A program made the translations under genes and the position numbers. A DNA stretch of 7,961 nucleotides. It comes from Galactobacter sp. (lineage in GTDB: Bacteria > Actinomycetota > Actinomycetes > Actinomycetales > Micrococcaceae). The stretch spans positions 1 through 7,961 of the forward strand of contig JALAHE010000092.1 of NCBI GenBank assembly GCA_022712075.1, written 5' to 3'. Of the stretch, positions 1-5,114 are shown in pieces. Each line of letters starts with the position of its first letter. Position 1 is the stretch's first letter. Under the pieces are notes generated by a model, which saw nothing but the letters and a program-made list of their open reading frames with translations, did no database searches and was not told the DNA's origin.

Positions 1-752
1 GGGGGGGGGGGGTGGGGGGTGTGGTCGTGGGTTTCGTGGTGTAGCTGTTCGGGGGCCGCTGGGCGTCTCGCTCCCAGCGACACGGTGCGGCTCGTCTGCT
101 GCTCCACGTAGCGCCTGCGGGTGGGAACGAGCGTCACGCAGGCCGCCAACAGCAGCAATCCGGCCACGAACCAGCGCACCATGGGCGGGTAGGCGCGTGG
201 GCTCGCGTCCGCGAGCTGGGCCCAGGAGGTGCTCGCCGCGGCGGCCACTGCCGTGCCGGTCTGCCCCAGGAGGAGGTTGGTTTCCAGGCCATCCTCCAGG
301 CCGTGATGGTCTCGGCCGCCGAGATCGATCAGGAGCCTCCTCAGTTCGGCGGGTGGGGTCACCCCGACCGCCTGCTCCGTGGTCAGTCGGTTCAGGTCGG
401 GGGAGATCAGCACGGACATCACACCCTCCCTCGCCACGGCGGTGCGTGCGGAGGCGGGGTCACCGACACCGATCTCGATCCGCAGGGGTGTGGGCCCCGT
501 GGGACCGTCGCGCAGCGCCTCGTCCACCGTGTCCTGGGTGAGGCCAGGTAGCGGCTCGCCCGTCACGTGCGCGGTCGCATGAAACACGGGTGCGGGGCGG
601 AGGTACTCCGCCAGGTCGGCGGCGGCGGACGCGGCGACCCACGCGGCGGTCGCCGTGAGTGCGAGCGGCAGGAGGGCGCGGATCTTCCACCCGACCCGCG
701 GCCCCCGCGGTCGTCGCTCGCCATCGCTCCGCGTCCCCCTGGTTCGCCCCAT
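1..752 (-). CDS. Two-span membrane protein with extracytoplasmic domain, C-terminus cut by window edge
   Basis: The frame is open from ATG at 752-750 to the left edge without a stop, giving about 250 visible residues. The N-terminus is Arg-rich (residues 1-25). A hydrophobic segment follows at about 24-45, then a roughly 145-residue polar domain, a second hydrophobic segment at about 194-210 (FVAGLLLLAACVTLVP), and a basic TRRR stop-transfer cluster. By the positive-inside rule both ends should be cytoplasmic and the 46-190 domain outside. The visible tail is rich in His and Pro (HHETHDHTPH, then a Pro run encoded by the edge G tract). I do not recognise the family and propose no function. 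The start is supported by a TAGGGT hexamer 7 nt before the ATG and the absence of a strong Shine-Dalgarno. It diverges from the small acidic ORF at 835. The frame is unambiguous, the product is unknown. Confidence 0.8.
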   Translation of the reverse strand, partial: MGRTRGTRSDGERRPRGPRVGWKIRALLPLALTATAAWVAASAAADLAEYLRPAPVFHATAHVTGEPLPGLTQDTVDEALRDGPTGPTPLRIEIGVGDPASARTAVAREGVMSVLISPDLNRLTTEQAVGVTPPAELRRLLIDLGGRDHHGLEDGLETNLLLGQTGTAVAAAASTSWAQLADASPRAYPPMVRWFVAGLLLLAACVTLVPTRRRYVEQQTSRTVSLGARRPAAPEQLHHETHDHTPHPPP

Positions 753-759
753 AGCTGTG

Positions 760-765
760 ACCCTA
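760..765 (-). promoter_or_regulatory. Candidate -10 element for a leaderless transcript of the membrane protein gene
   Basis: Read on the minus strand, TAGGGT is followed by 7 nt (CACAGCT) and then the ATG at 752. That spacing would put the transcription start at or next to the initiation codon. The hexamer fits the actinobacterial TANNNT pattern. No good -35 is visible, which is common for such promoters. This is an inference from spacing. Confidence 0.5.
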
Positions 766-769
766 ACGC

Positions 770-798
770 GTGACAGGTGAGCGCCGCGGTGCGACGCT
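770..798 (+). promoter_or_regulatory. Candidate sigma-70-type promoter for the small acidic protein gene
   Basis: GTGACA (770-775, resembling TTGACA) and GACGCT (793-798) are separated by 17 bp. Transcription would start near 805 and leave a leader of about 30 nt that contains the ribosome binding site of the 835 ORF. The -10 match is imperfect. It lies in the divergent gap next to the opposing leaderless promoter. Confidence 0.35.
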
Positions 799-834
799 GG
801 AGGGGTACGCAGCATCGCGACGAGAGGGGCAGCC

Positions 835-969
835 ATGGGCGAGGAAAAGGACTTCAGCATCGAGCCGGATGTGGTCTCGGATCCGGAACAGGGCGTCGAG
901 GACGGCCAGGACTGGACCGACGAGGGCGGAGCCACCGAGAGCGGCCCCGCGGAGGGCTACGAGATCTGA
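835..969 (+). CDS. Small acidic hypothetical protein, 44 aa
   Basis: ATG at 835 to TGA at 967-969 encodes 44 residues: 15 are Asp or Glu and only one (Lys5) is basic, so the protein is strongly negative. It is Gly-rich, has one Trp (W27) and one Phe, contains no Cys, and has no membrane segment or signal peptide. It begins MGEEKDFSIEPDVV and ends EGYEI. The start is well supported: GAGAGGGG at 822-829 sits 5 nt before the ATG, one of the best ribosome binding sites in the window. It diverges from the membrane protein at 752. After the stop, 192 nt contain only weak hairpins (for example GGCGC at 1007-1011 pairing with GCGCC at 1017-1021). Composition suggests a soluble, possibly disordered cytoplasmic protein. 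It lacks the C-terminal GGQ/GGE of Pup, so it is not Pup. Its function is unknown. Confidence 0.68.
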   Translation: MGEEKDFSIEPDVVSDPEQGVEDGQDWTDEGGATESGPAEGYEI

Positions 970-1148
970 CACCAGGGCCGAACACCGCCCGACCGTGCCC
1001 CGGCTGGGCGCTCAGCGCGCCTGACGCCGGGGTTCGTCATGTGCCCGACGGCGCCTGGTCCCGCCGCGCGCTCGCGGTTCCCGGCCTCGTGGCGCATGGA
1101 TTCCGTGAGGATCGCCGTGACGATGCAAACGTTGGGCCGCACCCTCCC

Positions 1149-1154
1149 TACGCT
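1149..1154 (+). promoter_or_regulatory. Candidate -10 element for a leaderless small membrane protein mRNA
   Basis: TACGCT (a TANNNT match) is followed by 7 nt and then the ATG at 1162, with no Shine-Dalgarno between. The geometry matches that at 760-765 and 4253-4258. No clear -35 is visible. Confidence 0.45.
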
Positions 1155-1161
1155 GGCTCGC

Positions 1162-1335
1162 ATGTCAGCTCGTCTTGTCCTCCTCGCCGCGGCCCTCTTC
1201 GTCGCCGCCGGCTACCTCGCGCAGATCGATGTGTGGGCCACGTGGCTCTTCGTCGCCGGCGGGATCGCCAGCCTCGTCGTCGCCGCGGTCAACGGCGTGC
1301 GCTCGGTGAAGCGCCGCCGCCTCGCGCAGGCCTGA
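1162..1335 (+). CDS. Small two-span membrane protein, 57 aa
   Basis: The protein has two hydrophobic stretches, residues about 5-20 (LVLLAAALFVAAGYLA) and about 25-43 (WATWLFVAGGIASLVVAAV). A short QID turn separates them, and the protein ends in a basic tail (RSVKRRRLAQA). This is a helical hairpin with both termini predicted in the cytoplasm. The same frame is open back to an ATG at 1039, but the upstream residues are Arg/Pro-rich and look like non-coding sequence. I chose 1162 because TACGCT lies 7 nt before it. A GTG at 1117 with GAGG 6 nt upstream is the main alternative and would add 15 residues. The family is not recognised; small two-helix proteins of this kind are usually annotated as hypothetical. 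It sits 136 nt before rlmN, separated by GC-rich inverted repeats, so co-transcription is uncertain. Confidence 0.62.
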   Translation: MSARLVLLAAALFVAAGYLAQIDVWATWLFVAGGIASLVVAAVNGVRSVKRRRLAQA

Positions 1336-1336
1336 G

Positions 1337-1376
1337 CGCCGGCGCCGGCGTAACTCGGCCCCGCGCCCCGGGCGCG
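1337..1376 (+). terminator. Two GC-rich inverted repeats after the small membrane protein gene
   Basis: CGCCGGCGCCGGCG (1337-1350) is a perfect 14-nt palindrome starting two bases after the stop codon. A second inverted repeat, CGCGCCC / GGGCGCG (1362-1368 and 1370-1376), follows. Neither has a U-run, so this is a tentative actinobacterial-type terminator or simply GC-rich spacer. Confidence 0.3.
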
Positions 1377-1457
1377 CCCGCTGGCAATCCGGTACCACCC
1401 GCCGTCGGGCACCTTGAAAGCGTGGCCCGCACCACGGCAACGCCAAGCAAAACGTGA

Positions 1458-1463
1458 GACGAT
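1458..1463 (+). promoter_or_regulatory. Weak candidate -10 element for rlmN
   Basis: GACGAT is followed by 8 nt and then the rlmN ATG at 1472. There is no usable Shine-Dalgarno before that ATG: GAG at 1456-1458 is 13 nt away. The match to TANNNT is only partial, so this is the least certain member of the leaderless series. Confidence 0.3.
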
Positions 1464-1471
1464 AGACCGTT

Positions 1472-2746
1472 ATGACTGAGCGCGCCTCCGAACCCCAGCA
1501 CCACCGTTCCGGGACCTCCCGCGCCGTCGCCGCGCGGGCAGACCGCAAGGACCGCTTCACCGGTCGTCCGCAGGTCCGCCCCACCGCCGAGGGCTGGAAG
1601 CAGCCCATGGGCGCCGACGGCCGCCCCACCCTGCAGTTCGCGCAGAAGCCGCGCGTCAAGCAGCCCCCCATGCACCTCGCGGACATGACCATGGCCGAGC
1701 GCCAGGAGAAGATGAAGGAGCTGGGGCTCCCGGCCTTCCGCGCCAAGCAGATCTCGGTGCACTACTTCACGCACCACACCACGGACCCCGAGAAGATGTC
1801 CGATCTTCCCAAGGACCGCAAACAGGAGATCGTCGACACGTTCTTCCCGCCGCTGCTGACCGAGGTCAAGCGCCTCGTCACCGACGACGGCCGCACCATC
1901 AAGTTCCTGTGGCGCCTGTTCGACGGCGAGCTCGTGGAGTCGGTGCTCATGCGCTACCCCAAGCGCATCACCCTGTGCATCTCCAGCCAGTGCGGCTGCG
2001 GCATGAACTGCCCCTTCTGCGCCACGGGCCAGAACGGCCTCACGCGCAATATGTCAACGGCTGAGATCCTGGATCAGATCGTCCAGGCGAACCGCATCAT
2101 CACGGAGGGCGCCCTGGGCGGCACCCGCCACGAGGGCCCCGACGCCGAGCGCGTGAACAACATCGTGTTCATGGGCATGGGCGAGCCGCTGGCCAACTAC
2201 AAGCGCGTCATGAACGCCGTGCACCGCATGGTCGCCGATCAGCCCGAGGGCCTTGGCATGTCCGCCCGCGGCATCACGGTCTCCACGGTGGGCCTGGTCC
2301 CCGCGATCCGCAAGCTCGCCGACGAGGGCGTGCCGTTCACCTTTGCGCTCTCGCTGCACGCGCCGGACGACGAGCTGCGCGACGACTTGATCCCCGTGAA
2401 CTCGCGCTGGAAGGTCGACGAGGCGCTGGACGCCGCCCGCGAGTACTACGACAAGACGGGCGGCCGCGTCTCCATCGAGTACGCGCTCATCAAGGACATG
2501 AACGACCACCCGTGGCGCGCCGACCTCCTGGCCGACAAGCTCAACGCGCGCGGCCGCGGCTGGGTGCACGTGAACCCGATCCCGCTCAACCCCACGCCGG
2601 GCTCCATCTGGACGTCCTCCACGCGCGAGGTCACGAACGAGTTCATCGATCGCCTCGAGGCCAAGGGCATCCCCACCACGCTGCGCGACACGCGCGGCAA
2701 GGAGATCGACGGCGCCTGCGGCCAGCTCGCCGCCGCCAACGACTGA
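1472..2746 (+). CDS. rlmN: Dual-specificity RNA (adenine-C2) methyltransferase RlmN
   Basis: This is a radical-SAM enzyme that methylates C2 of adenine 2503 in 23S rRNA and of A37 in some tRNAs, in the cytoplasm. The 424-residue product has the 4Fe-4S CX3CX2C motif at C176, C180 and C183 (CGMNCPFC). Its GMGEP SAM-binding motif is at 235-239. The two catalytic cysteines of the family are present: C169 in TLCISSQ (equivalent to E. coli C118) and C416 in GACGQL (equivalent to C355). The block MHLADM...LGLPAFRAKQ onward (about residue 67) aligns by eye with mycobacterial RlmN. The first roughly 60 residues are a hydrophilic, basic extension, making the protein longer than the usual 350-380. Later starts at M46 or M67 are possible. 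C174 is an extra Cys just before the cluster. The RlmN-type sequence, and the context with no resistance genes, argue against Cfr. A strong hairpin follows, so it is probably monocistronic. Confidence 0.96.
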   Translation: MTERASEPQHHRSGTSRAVAARADRKDRFTGRPQVRPTAEGWKQPMGADGRPTLQFAQKPRVKQPPMHLADMTMAERQEKMKELGLPAFRAKQISVHYFTHHTTDPEKMSDLPKDRKQEIVDTFFPPLLTEVKRLVTDDGRTIKFLWRLFDGELVESVLMRYPKRITLCISSQCGCGMNCPFCATGQNGLTRNMSTAEILDQIVQANRIITEGALGGTRHEGPDAERVNNIVFMGMGEPLANYKRVMNAVHRMVADQPEGLGMSARGITVSTVGLVPAIRKLADEGVPFTFALSLHAPDDELRDDLIPVNSRWKVDEALDAAREYYDKTGGRVSIEYALIKDMNDHPWRADLLADKLNARGRGWVHVNPIPLNPTPGSIWTSSTREVTNEFIDRLEAKGIPTTLRDTRGKEIDGACGQLAAAND

Positions 2747-2765
2747 TCGTTTCCACTGCTCGACG

Positions 2766-2795
2766 GCGCCCGCGCACCTTTGGGTGCGCGGGCGC
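2766..2795 (+). terminator. Strong GC stem-loop terminator after rlmN
   Basis: A 13-bp perfect stem (2766-2778 pairing with 2783-2795) closes a TTTG tetraloop, 20 nt after the rlmN stop. No U-tract follows, as is common for actinobacterial terminators. It separates rlmN from the thioredoxin promoter region. Confidence 0.75.
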
Positions 2796-2819
2796 GGTTG
2801 CGTCCCGGGGCCGGGAATA

Positions 2820-2837
2820 GATACCCCCAGGGGTATC
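2820..2837. promoter_or_regulatory. CsoR/CstR-like operator upstream of thioredoxin
   Basis: GATACCCCCAGGGGTATC has perfect 8-bp arms around a CA centre. The ATACCCC...GGGGTAT pattern is the known operator type for CsoR-family repressors, which sense Cu(I), and their CstR relatives, which sense per/polysulfide. The right arm overlaps a good -10 candidate, TATCGT (2834-2839), and a TTGACA lies at 2839-2844; bound repressor would therefore occlude the promoter. The palindrome is directly visible. The identity of the repressor is inferred, and no csoR/cstR gene lies in the window. Confidence 0.65.
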
Positions 2838-2885
2838 GTTGACATGAGTAGTTAGCCCGCACACCAGCAGCGAGGAGGGCCGTCC

Positions 2886-3275
2886 GTGGCCACCATCAAC
2901 CTGAACCAGTCAAACTTTGATTCCGTGGTCGACCGCGACGGCATCGTGCTCGTCGACTTCTGGGCCGCGTGGTGCGGCCCGTGCCAGATGTTCGGCCCCA
3001 TCTTCGAGAAGGCCTCCGAGTCCCACCAGGACATCGTGTTCGCCAAGATCGACACCGAGGCCGAGCAGGCGCTCGCCGGTGCCGCCGGCATCACCTCGAT
3101 CCCCACGCTCATGGCCTTCCGTGACGGCGTGCTCGTCTTCAACCAGGCCGGCGCGTTGCCCGGCCCGGCCCTGGACGACCTGATCGGCCAGGTTCGCGCC
3201 CTCGACATGGTGGACATCAAGCGCCAGATCGCCGAGGCCAAGGCCGCGGATCAGGCCGAGACCGCCCAGGCCTGA
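2886..3275 (+). CDS. trxA: Thioredoxin
   Basis: A cytoplasmic dithiol-disulfide oxidoreductase of 129 residues. The active site WCGPC is at 29-33 (redox cysteines C30 and C33), and the cis-proline is P73 in SIPT. The fold runs VLVDFWAAWCGPC, FAKIDTEAEQ, SIPTLMAF, then FNQAGALPGPAL, and closely resembles the mycobacterial thioredoxin called TrxB (Rv1471), compared from memory. It is about 20 residues longer than the classic 105-110 because of an Ala/Gln/Glu-rich tail (from about 111) after the last helix. The start is GTG, set by GAGGAGGG at 2872-2879, 6 nt upstream. A CsoR/CstR-type palindrome at 2820-2837 suggests induction by copper or sulfane sulfur. CstR regulons elsewhere include thioredoxin-like and rhodanese genes. 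A loose CCTGGG/CCCAGG repeat (3290-3295, 3311-3316) follows the stop. No thioredoxin reductase gene is nearby. Confidence 0.95.
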   Translation: MATINLNQSNFDSVVDRDGIVLVDFWAAWCGPCQMFGPIFEKASESHQDIVFAKIDTEAEQALAGAAGITSIPTLMAFRDGVLVFNQAGALPGPALDDLIGQVRALDMVDIKRQIAEAKAADQAETAQA

Positions 3276-3336
3276 GCCTCGAGCCCGCACCTGGGCGCCG
3301 CGAAGCCGCACCCAGGACCGGCCCAGCGGCCTGCGC

Positions 3337-3342
3337 CATGAT
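3337..3342 (+). promoter_or_regulatory. Candidate -10 element for the MpaB-family gene
   Basis: CATGAT lies 6 nt before the ATG at 3349, with no Shine-Dalgarno in between, consistent with leaderless expression. The first base departs from TANNNT and no -35 is evident. Confidence 0.33.
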
Positions 3343-3348
3343 GGACGC

Positions 3349-4182
3349 ATGAGCCGCCAGCCCTTCGGAAGCCCCGGACCCCGCGATCCCCGCGAGGCCC
3401 GGGGCTTTCGCGATGTCGCCCCCGAGGCGGTGCTGCTCGGCGGCGCCGGCGCGGCGATCCTGCTGCAGCTCGCCGATCCCCGCGTGGGCCGGGGCGTGGC
3501 CGAACACTCCGACTTCGCGCGCCAGCCGCTCAAGCGTCTGTGGGCCACGCTCGACTACGTCTACGCCGTGGCGCTCGGCGGGCCACAGCTGCGCGGCGCG
3601 CAGGTGGCGCACGTGAGCGCAGCGCACGACCCGGTGCACGGCGCGGCGGACGGCGGGCGGCCTGCCTACGACGCTCACGACGACGACGCCCGGTTGTGGG
3701 TCGCGATGACCCTCGCCTGGGCTGGGACGCGGACCTGGGAGGCCGTGCTCGGTCCCCTGCCCCGCGAGGCGCAGGACCGCGTGGTGCGCGGCTACGGGGC
3801 GCTTGCCTCCTCGCTCGGCGTGCCGCGGGAGCGCTGGTTCGCCGATCGGGCGGCCTTCGATGCTGCGTTTGAGCGCCGCGTGGCCGGTCTGCGGGTCGGC
3901 GACGACGCCCTCGCGGTGTCCCGCGAGCTGCTCGCCGCCAAGGCGGCCCCGCTGTGGCTGCGCGCCCTCATGCCAGCCGCGCGGCTCGCGACGGCGGCCC
4001 TGCTACCCGCGTCCGTGCGCGCGCAGTTCGGCCTCGCCTACGGGCCTGGCCGGGACCGGCTGTTCCGCGCGATCGTGGGCGGGCTGGGCGCGGTGTACCC
4101 GCGGCTCCCGGCCGGCCTGCGCCAGGCCCCTGCCTGGTGGAGGCTCGAGGTCCAGGCCCGCGGCCTGGGCCTGACCCGCTAG
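3349..4182 (+). CDS. Oxygenase MpaB family protein (DUF2236)
   Basis: A 277-residue protein of the MpaB / rubber oxygenase (Lcp) catalytic-domain family, of which characterised members bind heme b. Family landmarks are visible in order: GGAGAAILLQLADPRVGRGV (31-50), HSDF (53-56), RLWAT with R63 and T67 (spaced like R164/T168 of latex-clearing protein), VSAAHDPVHG (H93, H97) as the likely heme-ligand region, and YDAHDDDARLWVAMTL (107-122). A C-terminal helical part ends in LPAGLRQAPAWWRLE. Two positions usually His are changed: the common AHP is ADP (D43) and WVH is WVA (A119), so catalytic activity should not be assumed. There is no signal peptide or strong membrane span. It follows trxA by 73 nt on the same strand but appears to have its own leaderless promoter. 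The substrate is unknown. Confidence 0.82.
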   Translation: MSRQPFGSPGPRDPREARGFRDVAPEAVLLGGAGAAILLQLADPRVGRGVAEHSDFARQPLKRLWATLDYVYAVALGGPQLRGAQVAHVSAAHDPVHGAADGGRPAYDAHDDDARLWVAMTLAWAGTRTWEAVLGPLPREAQDRVVRGYGALASSLGVPRERWFADRAAFDAAFERRVAGLRVGDDALAVSRELLAAKAAPLWLRALMPAARLATAALLPASVRAQFGLAYGPGRDRLFRAIVGGLGAVYPRLPAGLRQAPAWWRLEVQARGLGLTR

Positions 4183-4205
4183 GTCTCCCCGCGCCGTCGG
4201 GCCTT

Positions 4206-4222
4206 GGCGGGCTCCGCCCGCC
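4206..4222 (+). terminator. GC stem-loop after the MpaB-family gene
   Basis: GGCGGGC (4206-4212) and GCCCGCC (4216-4222) form a perfect 7-bp stem with a TCC loop, 23 nt after the stop and just upstream of the next promoter. There is no U-run. Its position between two transcription units supports a terminator role. Confidence 0.5.
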
Positions 4223-4228
4223 GGCGTC

Positions 4229-4258
4229 GTGACAGTCGCGAAGGCGCGGCCCTAGGAT
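4229..4258 (+). promoter_or_regulatory. Sigma-70-type promoter giving a leaderless mRNA for the 4266 gene
   Basis: GTGACA (4229-4234), an 18-bp spacer and TAGGAT (4253-4258) form the clearest promoter in the window. The ATG at 4266 lies 7 nt after the -10, where transcription should begin. An in-frame ATG at 4257 overlaps the -10 hexamer, so the start is unlikely to be there. Confidence 0.6.
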
Positions 4259-4265
4259 GACCGGC

Positions 4266-5084
4266 ATGCGCTCCACCCTGACGATTGAACACGTCCTCGA
4301 GCAGGTCCCGGTGCTCCTGGAGCGCGTCTGGAAAGAACCCCTGGATTCGAGGGAGAGGCTCGCCGAGGCGCTGCTTGCTCACGGTTTCCCGGCCCAGGCG
4401 GAGTACGACGACGGGCTGGACCTCGAGGAGGAGATCAACGCCTACCTGTGGATCACTCCGAGGGTGTCTGGACTGGACCCGGCGGACGAGCCCGCGACCG
4501 AGAAGCGCCTACGCAACACGCTCTCGCGCAAGCTCGGCCGGGCGGTGGGCAGCGACAAGCACTGGGATCTCGGCTCGTTCAGGGTGCAGCTGAGACTGGC
4601 GCGGGGAGAACTTGAGCTGCGCTTCACGGGCCAACCGTCGCTGGCCCTCACCCGCTCCGTGGCCGAGGACTGGCTCGCCGGGATGGACGGGAACGAGGTG
4701 GTGGCCCGCCACGGGCTCGCGGAACCAGGAGGGGAACCCAGCGACCTCGGCTTCCTGCCCGGCCCGGCCTGGATGAGCGGTGGGTCGCTGGTGCGCCTGA
4801 ACGCGGACGGCAGGTGTGAGCGGATCTCGTACTTCACGGACCCCGGGACCATGCCGCCCGGGGTGAAGGCCCCCTCCGACGACGACGCGTACGAGAAGTC
4901 GATCGCCTATCTTCGCGAAGGCCTGGGCCCGTGCGACGAGGACGGTCTCTTTTCACCGCCCAAGTGGACGCGCGGGGATCGCAGCTTTGAGTACCGCAGG
5001 ATGCGCAGTCGCACCCGGACGGTCACGTTCAGCGAGAAGCCGCCCGCGCCCAGGCCGAGTGAAAGCGTGGCAGTCCCTGACTGA
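4266..5084 (+). CDS. Hypothetical protein, 272 aa, possible internal duplication
   Basis: I do not recognise this protein. It starts at the second in-frame ATG (4266, MRSTLTIEHV) because a promoter -10 overlaps the first (4257). It is soluble and acidic in its N-terminal half, with no signal peptide or membrane segment; the last 15 residues are Pro/Ser-rich. Two regions look alike by eye. At 79-121, an EK-initiated helix ending KLG is followed by HW (W100) and alternating strands ending ELRFT. At 210-256, an EK-initiated helix ending GLG is followed by KW (W234) and strands ending TVTFS. This suggests two copies of a helix-plus-beta-hairpin unit. The middle (about 125-200) is Gly/Pro-rich and holds a WMSGGSLVRLNADG beta segment. 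It converges on the hydrolase gene with a 30-nt gap. Immunity-like or stand-alone binding proteins have such architecture, but that is speculation. Confidence 0.85.
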   Translation: MRSTLTIEHVLEQVPVLLERVWKEPLDSRERLAEALLAHGFPAQAEYDDGLDLEEEINAYLWITPRVSGLDPADEPATEKRLRNTLSRKLGRAVGSDKHWDLGSFRVQLRLARGELELRFTGQPSLALTRSVAEDWLAGMDGNEVVARHGLAEPGGEPSDLGFLPGPAWMSGGSLVRLNADGRCERISYFTDPGTMPPGVKAPSDDDAYEKSIAYLREGLGPCDEDGLFSPPKWTRGDRSFEYRRMRSRTRTVTFSEKPPAPRPSESVAVPD

Positions 5085-5114
5085 GCCCCTGCCGCCGCTC
5101 TCGCGATGACCCGC

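Noticed and set aside
957..1163. 68-aa minus-strand ORF in the gap between the two small genes
   Set aside because: No ribosome binding site, it overlaps the start of the small membrane gene on the other strand, and its composition has no protein-like features.
777..1457. 226-aa plus-strand ORF covering the small acidic and small membrane genes
   Set aside because: Extreme Arg/Pro content, no start signal, and it overlaps two better-supported short genes in other frames.
1976..2020. Possible Cfr-type resistance methyltransferase
   Set aside because: The protein has the RlmN N-terminal region and actinobacterial RlmN signature (TLCISSQCGCGMNCPFCATGQ), with no mobile-element or resistance context. 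The housekeeping enzyme is the simpler reading.
2054..2845. 263-aa minus-strand ORF opposite rlmN
   Set aside because: It is antisense to the catalytic core of RlmN, low in complexity (Ala/Val/Arg/His), and its start would lie beyond the terminator and inside the trx promoter region.
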